In this document: positions 14,286 through 22,134 of the stretch, one piece after another
Layout: the number at the start of each line of letters is the position of its first letter
Numbering within the stretch: the first letter of the stretch is position 1
From: an uncultured Oscillospiraceae bacterium
GTDB taxonomy: Bacteria > Bacillota > Clostridia > Oscillospirales > Acutalibacteraceae
Direction: 5' to 3'
NCBI GenBank assembly: GCA_900545625.1
Contig: UQZS01000012.1
Span: forward strand, 1-39,292
DNA length: 39,292 bases
Notes under the pieces: generated by a model
What the model was told of the DNA's origin: nothing
The model's database searches: none
What the model saw: only the letters and a program-made list of their open reading frames with translations
Program-made: the position numbers and the translations under genes

Positions 14286-16091
14286 ATGAAATTCCCCGAG
14301 CTTCGACAACTCAAGGACAACACCGTCTACATGCTGCGCAACTGGTACCGCTGGCACCGGCGCAGTTTTTTGTACCTTGCGGCACGCATCCCGGCGCTCG
14401 TCGCCGTGCCGATGCTCATGGCGTACGCGCCGAAGGTCATTATGGACTGCGTGACCGCGCACGCGCCCGTTTCCACGCTCGTGCTGCGCGTGGCGCTTTT
14501 GAGCGCGAGCATCGCGGCGGCAAGCTGGATCGCACCGTTCATGCAGCAAAAGCTCATCGGCAGCTCGCAGATCCTGCGCATGCGCTATGCGGTGCTTTCC
14601 TTCCGCAAGACCATGACCGCCGACTTTGTGGATGTGGAAAGTCTTGCGGGGCGCGAGCGCTTAGAACGCAGCCAGACCTTTGTCAACGGCAGCTACAGCG
14701 GCGCGCAGGATTTCTGCGAGGTCGTCTGCATGCTCGCGCAGAGCATATTCGGCATCATTTCCTCTGTTGCACTCCTTTCAGAGCTCCCCGCTTTGATGCT
14801 GTTTTTGATCGTTGCGGCGTGCGCTTGCGAATTTTTGCTGTACCGTATCGAATACCGTGCCGACCGCAAAAGCCGCGACAAGCGAAACCAACTGCTTGTG
14901 AAATTCTCGTATTTTTACCGCACGAGCCACGAGTTTGCCGCAGGCAAGGACATCCGCCTATACGGGCTTGGGGACTGGTTCATCAAGATCACCGCCGACG
15001 TTCTGCGTGCCTACACGCGTGTGATCGGGCGGTATTTGGGCGTTTCGTTTTCCGTTTCCGCTTCGCGCGCGCTCGTTTCCGCCGCCCGCGACGGTATCGC
15101 CTATTTCTTTTTGATTTCTGCGGTACTTAACGGCAGTGCTTCCATTTCGGATTTCATCTTCCTGTTCGGCATCGTCACGGGCTTTTCGGGCTATGTGACA
15201 ATGCTCACAACGCAGTACAACCAGCTCATCCGCTGTTCCTTGGAATGTTCGAAATTCCGCGAATATGTGGAAAGCCCGGAACGCGGGCAGGTGTCGCTTC
15301 CCGCGCTGCCGAAAGCGGACGGCTATGCGGTAGAATTTCGCGACGTGCATTTCCGCTATCGGGACGCCGAAGCAGAGACCATCCGCGGGATGTCCTTTTC
15401 GGTCAAGGCGGGCGAGAACATCGCCATCGTCGGCGAGAACGGCGCGGGCAAAACGACCGCCATCAAGCTGCTGTGCGCGCTGTATGCGCCCACTTCCGGC
15501 GAGGTGCTCGTGAGCGGCAAGCCGCTGTCAACGGTTTCGCAGAAAAGCTGCTTCGACCTGTATTCCGTCGTGTTTCAGGACTACCGTTTTCTGCCCGTGA
15601 GCATTGCCGAAAACGTCGCGCTTTGCGAAGAAGACAAGATTGACCGCGACAGGCTTTGGGACTGCCTTGCGAAAGCGGGTATCCGCGAAAAGATCGAAAG
15701 CCTGCCCGAGCGCGAGAACAGCATGATGGACAAAAGCGTTTACAAAACGGCGGTGGATTTTTCGGGCGGCGAAAAGCAGAAGCTTCTGCTTGCCCGTGCC
15801 TTATATAAAGACGCGCCCATCCTCATTCTGGACGAGCCGACCGCCGCGCTCGACCCCATTGCGGAAAACGAGCTGTATTTGCAGTACAGCGCGCTGTCCG
15901 CGCACAAAACCTCATTCTTTATTTCGCACCGCCTTTCCTCCACACGGTTCTGCGACAAGATCTTGTTCCTTTCAGACGGCAAGATCGCGGAATTCGGCAC
16001 GCATGAGGCGCTTATGCAGAAGCGCGGCAAATATTACCGCATGTATGAGCTGCAAAGCTATTATTACCGGGAGGAGGCGGACGCCATATGA
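14286..16091 (+). CDS. ABC exporter half, subunit 1 (fused permease and ATPase)
   Basis: A 601-residue half-transporter. Hydrophobic segments within the first 310 residues form a type-IV exporter fold. The ATPase domain follows: Walker A GENGAGKT at 383-390, signature FSGGE at 492-496, Walker B with D516-E517, and the switch His548 in FISHRLSS. All catalytic residues are canonical. It overlaps the next gene by four bases (ATGA), so the two are translated together and probably form a heterodimer. GAGG lies 7 bases before the ATG. The cargo is unknown. The closest broad class is the subfamily-B exporters, which move peptides, lipids or drugs. No peptidase C39 domain is present, so it is not a classic bacteriocin-processing exporter. 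Confidence 0.94.
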   Translation: MKFPELRQLKDNTVYMLRNWYRWHRRSFLYLAARIPALVAVPMLMAYAPKVIMDCVTAHAPVSTLVLRVALLSASIAAASWIAPFMQQKLIGSSQILRMRYAVLSFRKTMTADFVDVESLAGRERLERSQTFVNGSYSGAQDFCEVVCMLAQSIFGIISSVALLSELPALMLFLIVAACACEFLLYRIEYRADRKSRDKRNQLLVKFSYFYRTSHEFAAGKDIRLYGLGDWFIKITADVLRAYTRVIGRYLGVSFSVSASRALVSAARDGIAYFFLISAVLNGSASISDFIFLFGIVTGFSGYVTMLTTQYNQLIRCSLECSKFREYVESPERGQVSLPALPKADGYAVEFRDVHFRYRDAEAETIRGMSFSVKAGENIAIVGENGAGKTTAIKLLCALYAPTSGEVLVSGKPLSTVSQKSCFDLYSVVFQDYRFLPVSIAENVALCEEDKIDRDRLWDCLAKAGIREKIESLPERENSMMDKSVYKTAVDFSGGEKQKLLLARALYKDAPILILDEPTAALDPIAENELYLQYSALSAHKTSFFISHRLSSTRFCDKILFLSDGKIAEFGTHEALMQKRGKYYRMYELQSYYYREEADAI

Positions 16092-17920
16092 CCCGTTACA
16101 TACGCGCCTACCTGCGGGCGTTCCGGCAAACCGCAAAATTTGAGCCGCTGCTCATCCCCGTCGCCGTACTGTTAGCCCTTTGCGCAGGCGTAAAGCCCTT
16201 TATCAACATTTATTTTTCGGCGCGCATCGTCGCCGAGCTTTCCGGCACGCAGGCCGTGCGCACGCTCGTCACACTCGTGGCGGTGTGTTTGGGGCTTAAC
16301 TTCCTGTTACAGCTCTTGACCGACTTTTTGACGCCGACGTTTTACATGCTGCGCAGCCGCCTGTATGAAAAAGAGCGCATGACCGTGGAGCACAAGCTGT
16401 TCCGGCTGGATTTCGCGAAGCTCGAGGACAGCTCGTTTCAGGAGCTTGTGCATCTGCATACGGAATCCATGGATAAGATCTTCTCCGCATTCGTGCAGCT
16501 TTGCTGGATGTTCAAGGATTTTCTGACCGGCGTGGTAACACTGGTCTGCGCCGTTGCGCTGATCTTCCCGCTTTTGAAAATCGGCGTAACGAAAACGGGC
16601 GAGGGGTTTTTGCACTCCCCGTGGTTTCTGGCGGTTTTGGGTGCGGGGATCGCCGTGGCGGTGGTCATTATCCTGCGTTTGAGCAGCCGCACGAGCCGCA
16701 TCTGGTTTCAGTCCAACGAACGCTACGGCAAACTCAACCGCCTGTTCCGCCGCTACCGCGACCTGCTGGCGGACTACAACTCCGGCAAAGAGGTGCGTCT
16801 GTACAACGAGCGCCCGCTGATCGAAAAAGAGGCGACCGAGCAGCTTTTGACCAAAGGCGAAACGATCCTGCACGAGACCTCGCGGCAATCCGCGGCGGCG
16901 AGTGCCTACATTGCCATCGTCGGGGCGCTGGTGGGCTTCGGCGTTTACACCTTCATCGGTGTGAAGGGCACGCTGGGGCTTTTCGACATTGAGGCGCTGG
17001 TGCGCTACATCGGCGCGTTCATGCAGATGATCACGGGCATCACGTCCATTGCGACCACGCTCGGGCGGCACGCGGAAATTTTGCCGAACCTCGAATACTT
17101 TTTCCGCATTGCCGACACAAAGACCGACATGACCTATGGCGACAAAGAAGTTGACCTGCAATCGGTCGAGATTGAATTTCGCGACGTCTGGTTCAAATAC
17201 CCCTCGGCGGACGACTACACCCTAAAGGACATTTCCCTGAAGATCAAAAAGGGAGAACGGCTGGCGGTGGTCGGGCGCAACGGCTCGGGCAAGACGACAT
17301 TCATCAAGCTCCTGTGTAGGCTTTACGACCCCGACCGCGGTGCGATATACGTCAACGGCGTGGATCTGCGAGAACTTTCAAGAGAGTGCTGCACAAAGCT
17401 GTTTTCGGTCGTGTTTCAGGACTTTAAGCTGTTCGCGCTGACCGTTTCGGAGAACCTGACCTGCGGGGAAAAGCCCGACGAAGCGCGGCTGCGCCAAAGC
17501 CTGACGCAGGCGGACGTATATGCGCACGTACAGCGCATGCAAAAGCAGGCAGACACGCCGCTTTACAAGGACTTGGATAAAGACGGCGTGGAAATCTCCG
17601 GCGGCGAAGCGCAAAAGCTCGCGCTTGCCCGTGCGCTTTACAAGGATGCGCCCATTGTGGTGCTCGACGAGCCGACCGCCGCGCTCGACCCCGTGGCGGA
17701 GCACAAGATCTACCAGCAGTTCAACGCCTTTGTCGAGGGAAAAACGGCGATCTACATTTCGCACCGCCTCTCCTCCTGCCGCTTCTGCGACACCATCGCG
17801 GTGTTCCGCAAAGGCGAGCTCGTACAGTGCGGCGCGCACGAACAGCTTGTGCATGCAAAAGGCGAATACAAGCGCCTTTGGGACGCGCAGGCGGGGTATT
17901 ATATAGACGATCGGGCTTAG
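16088..17920 (+). CDS. ABC exporter half, subunit 2 (fused permease and ATPase)
   Basis: A 610-residue partner of the preceding protein. The permease part covers about residues 1-330, with a helix pair near 20-75 and others near 155-205 and 270-300. The ATPase domain has Walker A GRNGSGKT at 396-403, signature ISGGE at 503-507, Walker B D527-E528 and switch His559 in YISHRLSS. Unlike many heterodimeric exporters, in which one ATP site lacks the Glu or His, both members here look catalytically complete. The start codon overlaps the stop of subunit 1 (ATGA), and a strong terminator follows. Cargo unknown. Confidence 0.94.
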   Translation: MTRYIRAYLRAFRQTAKFEPLLIPVAVLLALCAGVKPFINIYFSARIVAELSGTQAVRTLVTLVAVCLGLNFLLQLLTDFLTPTFYMLRSRLYEKERMTVEHKLFRLDFAKLEDSSFQELVHLHTESMDKIFSAFVQLCWMFKDFLTGVVTLVCAVALIFPLLKIGVTKTGEGFLHSPWFLAVLGAGIAVAVVIILRLSSRTSRIWFQSNERYGKLNRLFRRYRDLLADYNSGKEVRLYNERPLIEKEATEQLLTKGETILHETSRQSAAASAYIAIVGALVGFGVYTFIGVKGTLGLFDIEALVRYIGAFMQMITGITSIATTLGRHAEILPNLEYFFRIADTKTDMTYGDKEVDLQSVEIEFRDVWFKYPSADDYTLKDISLKIKKGERLAVVGRNGSGKTTFIKLLCRLYDPDRGAIYVNGVDLRELSRECCTKLFSVVFQDFKLFALTVSENLTCGEKPDEARLRQSLTQADVYAHVQRMQKQADTPLYKDLDKDGVEISGGEAQKLALARALYKDAPIVVLDEPTAALDPVAEHKIYQQFNAFVEGKTAIYISHRLSSCRFCDTIAVFRKGELVQCGAHEQLVHAKGEYKRLWDAQAGYYIDDRA

Positions 17921-17947
17921 GTGGAATATCCTTTATAAGACACAAAA

Positions 17948-17983
17948 ACGGGACGGCACAAATTGTGCCGTCCCGTCTTTAAT
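17948..17983 (+). terminator. Terminator after the ABC exporter genes
   Basis: The stem ACGGGACGGCACA pairs with TGTGCCGTCCCGT, followed by CTTTAATTT, 28 bases after the stop of subunit 2. Confidence 0.88.
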
Positions 17984-18195
17984 TTGAAAACAGATTTTGT
18001 GCCCTGTTGGTCGCCGTAGCGGCTTTGTCCTTTGGCTCCGTTTCTTTTAAAAAACAAAATCGAATCGTTAGCTTTCGCTTATTCGTCTATGACCAGTCTG
18101 CGGCTTCTTGCAAACGTTCTCCTTCCGCTTCTGACCTCTGCATTCTGACATCTGAACTCTGAACGGGCCGTCCCGTTTGGTTTGCAGGTTCTCCC
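17984..18195. other. Non-coding gap with a copy of part of the terminator arm
   Basis: About 210 bases with no credible gene. The 10-mer GCCGTCCCGT, the 3' arm of the preceding terminator (17967-17976), recurs at 18168-18177 beside a short hairpin (AACGGG/CCCGTT). The segment between contains a heptamer repeat. The composition differs from the flanking genes and may be a decayed repeat element. Confidence 0.4.
18129..18163. repeat. Five imperfect 7-base tandem repeats (TTCTGAC type)
   Basis: Consecutive heptamers TTCTGAC, CTCTGCA, TTCTGAC, ATCTGAA and CTCTGAA share the core TCTG with a period of seven bases. Confidence 0.7.
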
Positions 18196-19287
18196 TTAAA
18201 ACGCGCAGATTTGGTTGAGGGGGAATTTGCCGTCGCTGTATTTCTGTGCGCCGGACTCGAAAATGCCCGTGACCGCGCCGTCTTTTATGTCTATGCCCTC
18301 CAAAAGCGGGGGCAGGCGCAGGCTTTGTGTCTGTGTGTCCTTTGTAAGTGCGTAAACGGGCACTTCGCCGCCGGGCACGGTCAAATAATAGGCGGGTTCG
18401 CGCACGGTGACGTCTGTATAGTACAACAGATGCGAATCCGTGTTGCGCCCGTAGGAGGTGCTTAAAGCAAATCCGCCGTCCGCCGTGCGCGCCATACCCT
18501 GCACGAGGTTCGGTGTGGTGCAGGCAAACGCGGGAATGGGGATCATCCCGTTGCCCGCATCGAACGCGGCATTTAAGGCTTCGAGCGCGTAGGCGTTCAA
18601 GCGGGAAAAGTGGATCTCCGTCATGGACATCTGCATGTGGTGCGTTTCATCTGTGCCGTAGCGCGCGTCCGGATAATAGGTGTAAAACTCCCCCGCATAC
18701 AGATAGACCCCGTCACAGTGGATATACGAGCAGCGCACATCCGTGTCCACAAAGCTGTCGAGCACCAGCGTACCGCCGTCGGGGAGCGCTTCGATCGTTT
18801 CCAGCGAAAAACGGTAGATGCTGTTCCCGGAGCAAAGGTACAAATTCGCGCCGCCGTCCGCAAGCCCGCCCGCGTGGCCCGTAAAATCCGTGCCATCGGC
18901 GTTTTGCAGATGCAGCGTCTTGGTGCGTTCTCCCGTAGCATCGTCCACAAAGCTCAAAACGGATGCTTTATCATCGTGGTAGTAGGAGAGCACATACGCC
19001 CCCGCCGCCTCGCAGTAGCAGTAGCCCTGCGGGACGTAGCCGTTTTCGGTCTCGGGAATCGCGGCAAGCTCGGTATAGCCCGTGTAGTCGTTGTCGGTTT
19101 TTATGGCTCCTCGAACACCGCGTCCGATGTATTCCGTGACGTTCGCCAAAAACGCACGGTACCCCGTCACCGCACGCGGGGTATTCACGCCGCCTGCAAA
19201 ATAGCCCGCCACGCCCACAACGATCACGCACACGAGCACAACGGCGACCACTTTACCGATTTTCTTGCCGACGCCTTGTTTCTTCAT
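18196..19287 (-). CDS. Membrane-anchored extracellular protein of unknown function, propeller-like
   Basis: A 363-residue protein with one N-terminal membrane segment (about residues 11-32) after a lysine-rich start MKKQGVGKK, so most of it should lie outside the cell. The outer part is rich in short beta-like strands with repeated Tyr, Asp and Gly. Examples are GYVPQGYCYCEAAGAYVLSYY, then GLADGGANLYLCSGNSIYRF, then GVYLYAGEFYTYYPDA, then GMARTADGGFALSTSYG. This pattern suggests a beta-propeller, perhaps of six or seven blades, but I do not recognise a named family. AAAGGAACGG precedes the ATG. The terminator of the transketolase operon lies only about 19 bases before the start, so it may be expressed by readthrough from that operon. 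No own promoter was identified. Confidence 0.82.
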   Translation of the reverse strand: MKKQGVGKKIGKVVAVVLVCVIVVGVAGYFAGGVNTPRAVTGYRAFLANVTEYIGRGVRGAIKTDNDYTGYTELAAIPETENGYVPQGYCYCEAAGAYVLSYYHDDKASVLSFVDDATGERTKTLHLQNADGTDFTGHAGGLADGGANLYLCSGNSIYRFSLETIEALPDGGTLVLDSFVDTDVRCSYIHCDGVYLYAGEFYTYYPDARYGTDETHHMQMSMTEIHFSRLNAYALEALNAAFDAGNGMIPIPAFACTTPNLVQGMARTADGGFALSTSYGRNTDSHLLYYTDVTVREPAYYLTVPGGEVPVYALTKDTQTQSLRLPPLLEGIDIKDGAVTGIFESGAQKYSDGKFPLNQICAF

Positions 19288-19305
19288 ATCCGTTCCTTTC
19301 CCAAA

Positions 19306-19342
19306 GAAAAAGGGCGCGCTGAAACTACAGTGCGCCCTTTTG
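19306..19342 (-). terminator. Terminator at the end of the SCP2/aminotransferase/transketolase operon
   Basis: On the minus strand AAAGGGCGCACTG pairs with CAGCGCGCCCTTT (one mismatch), followed by TTCTTT. It lies 9 bases beyond the last stop codon. Confidence 0.9.
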
Positions 19343-19350
19343 TTTTGTGC

Positions 19351-20157
19351 TTATTTCGCCAGCGCGGCAACTTCAAGCATATACGTGCCGATCTGCCCGC
19401 CGAATTCAGGCGCACCATCCATGATCAGGCGGCCTTTTTTGACGGCTTCCAGCATGTCATCGGTGCCAAGCAGAATGCCCAGCGCGCTGTCCAGGCTGTC
19501 AAAGCGCAGCGTAAAGAACGGCATGGCGCGCTTGTATTCGCCGCGGCCCGCTCTTGACTTGCCCGCCTTGATGCGCAGGTATGCAGACACCTGCGGATAG
19601 CCGTTGACCGCCCACGCGTAAACGCGGTCGGGACTTTTGGAAGTCCAGTCGTGGATGTCCTCATGCCCCATTTTATTAAGCTGGCTGATGCCGGAGGACA
19701 GAAGATAGAAGAAGCATTTGACCATAAGCTCCTTGGTCGCTTCATCCTCGGGCGCCTTGGTTGCGCCAAGCAGCGAGGACATTTTGAGAAGCGTCATCAA
19801 AAACGCCTTGAACGCCCCGAAATGCTTGACGACGCCGCGCATCTTCGGCAGCGTAGCAGGGCCGATCTTGCCCTTGAAAAAGGCGTTCATCGCCTCCACG
19901 CTCTTAAATTCCAGCTCCACATGCGGGCGGGGGTCCACTTTATTGAGGTGCACGAGCCACTCGTCGCTGTTGACCACAAAGTGCATCCCGACCTTGCCGC
20001 CCTCCGCGTCCGGGTCAAGGGCGCTGACTTGAATCACGGCGTGGACCTTGGCAAATTGCTTTTTCAAGGACGGCACATCGGTGGCGATGACCTTGACCAG
20101 CGGCAGCGCGGCGTTGAAAAAGATCTTGTTGGAATACAGTTCTTCTTTGGTATGCAA
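19351..20157 (-). CDS. Tandem SCP2-like protein B (last gene of the operon)
   Basis: A protein of about 268 residues with two apparent sterol-carrier-protein-2-like domains. The first spans about 15-135 (GKVGMHFVVNSDEWLVHL, then PHVELEFKSVEAMNAFFKGK). The second spans about 170-268 (PFFTLRFDSLDSALGILLG, then GRLIMDGAPEFGGQIGTYM). SCP2 folds bind lipids or other hydrophobic molecules in a tunnel. The family call rests on the recurring pattern of strands, the pair F/L-E-F-x-S-x-x-x-x-N/G and the late glycine-rich stretch, not on a search. The start is uncertain. GTG at 20166 has its AGGAG only one base away, so the in-frame TTG at 20157, ten bases from it, is more likely. It is distantly paralogous in layout to the first gene of the operon. 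Confidence 0.75.
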   Translation of the reverse strand: MHTKEELYSNKIFFNAALPLVKVIATDVPSLKKQFAKVHAVIQVSALDPDAEGGKVGMHFVVNSDEWLVHLNKVDPRPHVELEFKSVEAMNAFFKGKIGPATLPKMRGVVKHFGAFKAFLMTLLKMSSLLGATKAPEDEATKELMVKCFFYLLSSGISQLNKMGHEDIHDWTSKSPDRVYAWAVNGYPQVSAYLRIKAGKSRAGRGEYKRAMPFFTLRFDSLDSALGILLGTDDMLEAVKKGRLIMDGAPEFGGQIGTYMLEVAALAK

Positions 20158-20192
20158 AACTTTCACGCTCCTTTCGGTACTGCCGGGGAAAA

Positions 20193-21203
20193 TCAGACCT
20201 CGTCGTCCCAGTTGTCATCGAGCTCGAAGTCCTTATGCATGACCTCGCGCACGGCTTCAATGATGCCGTTGGCGTCGATGCCGACGATGGACATGATGTC
20301 CTCATGCAGCCCGATGGGCGCGAACTGGTCGGGATGGCCGAGCTTCTTGAACGCGCAGCCCTTGCCGGATTCTACAACGACCTCCGCGACCGCGGAACCA
20401 AGCCCGCCGAGCACACTGTGATCCTCGACCGTGATGATGCGGCGGGTATCCTGCACCGCCTTGAGGATGGCTTCCTTGTCGATGGGCTTGATCGTATGCA
20501 TATTGAGCACGCGCACCTTTAAGCCGTCGGCATTCTCCAGGAATTTTGCCGCTTCGCGCGCCTGGAACACGCACGATCCGCAGGCAATAACCGTGATGTC
20601 GGTACCGGGGTGGACTTCCACCGCCTTGCCGACCTCGAAGCCGTAATCCTCGTTATCGTACAGCACGCGGTCAAAGCCGCGGTTGATGCGGATGTAATAG
20701 GGGCCGAAATTCTCATACGCCGCCTTGACCGCGTTTGCTGTCTCGTAGCCGTCCGCCGGGCAGATGACCGTCAGGTTCGGCATGGCGCGCGTCACTGCCA
20801 AATCAACAATGGCGTGGTGCGTGGAACCTGCCTGCCCAAACGACGTGCCCGCGTGGGTGGCGATGATCTTTGCATTGACGTTCTGATAGCAGATGTCGGT
20901 GTGCAGCTGGTCAGCCGCGCGCAGCGACGCGAACACCGAGAAGGTGGAGGCAAAAGGCACAAGCCCCGCGCGCGCCATACCTGCCGCGACGCCCAGCATG
21001 TTCTGCTCGGCAATGCCGACGTTGAACACGCGCTCCGGGCAGGCGTTGGTAAAGTCCTGCAGCTTCGTCGAGGTGGCAAGGTCTGCCGTGACCGCGACGA
21101 TCTCCTTATGTTCTTTGGCAAGTTCCGCCAGCGTTTTGCCGTAGATTTCCGAAGTGGAAAGCTCGGGGGTCTCAATGACGTTATAAACAAATCCTCCAGC
21201 CAT
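20193..21203 (-). CDS. Split transketolase, C-terminal subunit
   Basis: A 336-residue protein with the pyrimidine-binding and C-terminal domains of transketolase. VGIAEQN holds the catalytic Glu (about residue 66) that activates thiamine diphosphate. ATHAGTSFGQAGSTHH and NLTVICPADGYE are the following conserved blocks. The C-terminal domain has ITVEDHSVLGGLGSAVAE. Its ATG overlaps the stop of the N-terminal subunit by one base (TAATG), so the two are made together and should form one enzyme that moves a two-carbon ketol group from a ketose to an aldehyde. 1-Deoxyxylulose-5-phosphate synthase is a less likely reading because of the split layout. It is followed 26-35 bases later by SCP2-like B. 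Confidence 0.93.
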   Translation of the reverse strand: MAGGFVYNVIETPELSTSEIYGKTLAELAKEHKEIVAVTADLATSTKLQDFTNACPERVFNVGIAEQNMLGVAAGMARAGLVPFASTFSVFASLRAADQLHTDICYQNVNAKIIATHAGTSFGQAGSTHHAIVDLAVTRAMPNLTVICPADGYETANAVKAAYENFGPYYIRINRGFDRVLYDNEDYGFEVGKAVEVHPGTDITVIACGSCVFQAREAAKFLENADGLKVRVLNMHTIKPIDKEAILKAVQDTRRIITVEDHSVLGGLGSAVAEVVVESGKGCAFKKLGHPDQFAPIGLHEDIMSIVGIDANGIIEAVREVMHKDFELDDNWDDEV

Positions 21204-22081
21204 TACGCAAACTCCTTTCCGCAGCGCGCAATGCGCTCGGCGCTGTATTCATCCAGATCCTTCGCGGCGGTTTTCGCCATTTCGTCGTCGATCGCGCCGT
21301 AGTGCCATTTGTAGTTGCCCGCCGTCAGCTTGATGCCGACGCCCTTGACGGTATCCGCCACGATGACGCTCGGTTTTTCGGTGCAGGCGTGCGCCTCGTC
21401 GATGGCGCGGCACAGATCCACAATGTCGTTGCCGTTGCAGGTGATCGTGTTGAGCCCGAACGCCGTGAATTTATCGGCCAGCGGCTCGAGCTTCATCACG
21501 TCCTCGGTATCGCCGTCGATCATGCAGTGGTTGCGGTCGACGATGGTGATGCAGTTGGTGAGGTTGTAATGGCGGATGGTCATTAAGCCCTCCCAGTTGG
21601 AACCCTCATCCAGCTCGCCGTCGCCGGTGACAACATAAGTCGTGTAATCCTTGCCAAGGACCCGTGCGGCGATCGCCGTGCCTGCGGCGATCGGGATGCC
21701 GTGGCCCAGCGACCCGGTGGACGCGTCCACGCCGACGACCTTGTTGGAATCCAAATGGATGCCCATTTTGGAGTTCGTCAGGTTGAAGGTCTTAAGCTGC
21801 TCGGGATCGTTCCAGCCAAGGTCGCACAGCACGGGCGCATAAGCGATGCCCGCATGACCTTTGCTCAGAATGAAGCGGTCGCGGTCCTCCCACTTCGGGT
21901 CTTCCAGCTTGATGTTCAAATAGCGGTGATACATAACGGTCAGGATGTCCATGACGCTCATGCCGCCGCCGATGTGGCCGCTGCCCGCCCAAACCGTGGT
22001 TTGCAGGCAGAGGTGGCGCAGGTCGTTTGCCTTTTTCTCCAGCGCCAGCCACTCGTCCTTGGTCAAAGGTGCTCTTTGCAT
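21203..22081 (-). CDS. Split transketolase, N-terminal (ThDP-binding) subunit
   Basis: A 292-residue protein with the pyrophosphate-binding domain of transketolase. GSGHIGGGMS and SKGHAGIAYA are the first motifs. The ThDP-Mg motif begins GDGELDEGSNWEG (Asp about 154) and ends in IVDRN. The stretch where usual transketolases have GHPE reads GIHLDSNKVVGVDASTGSLG: the His stays but the following residues differ, which may reflect another acceptor. GGGAGG lies 8 bases before the ATG. The aminotransferase lies 53 bases upstream and the C-terminal subunit overlaps downstream. Confidence 0.93.
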   Translation of the reverse strand: MQRAPLTKDEWLALEKKANDLRHLCLQTTVWAGSGHIGGGMSVMDILTVMYHRYLNIKLEDPKWEDRDRFILSKGHAGIAYAPVLCDLGWNDPEQLKTFNLTNSKMGIHLDSNKVVGVDASTGSLGHGIPIAAGTAIAARVLGKDYTTYVVTGDGELDEGSNWEGLMTIRHYNLTNCITIVDRNHCMIDGDTEDVMKLEPLADKFTAFGLNTITCNGNDIVDLCRAIDEAHACTEKPSVIVADTVKGVGIKLTAGNYKWHYGAIDDEMAKTAAKDLDEYSAERIARCGKEFA

Positions 22082-22134
22082 AGTTTTCCTCCCTTATATC
22101 ACTGCGGCGTCCGCCGCAAATCGTTTCCGCTTTC

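Noticed and set aside
13493..15130. 545-codon frame across the MFS and ABC genes
   Set aside because: Runs through two well-supported genes in another frame and has an Arg/Ala-rich, unstructured translation.
18129..18163. CRISPR-like array
   Set aside because: Units are 7 bases with no spacers and no cas genes; it is a simple tandem repeat.
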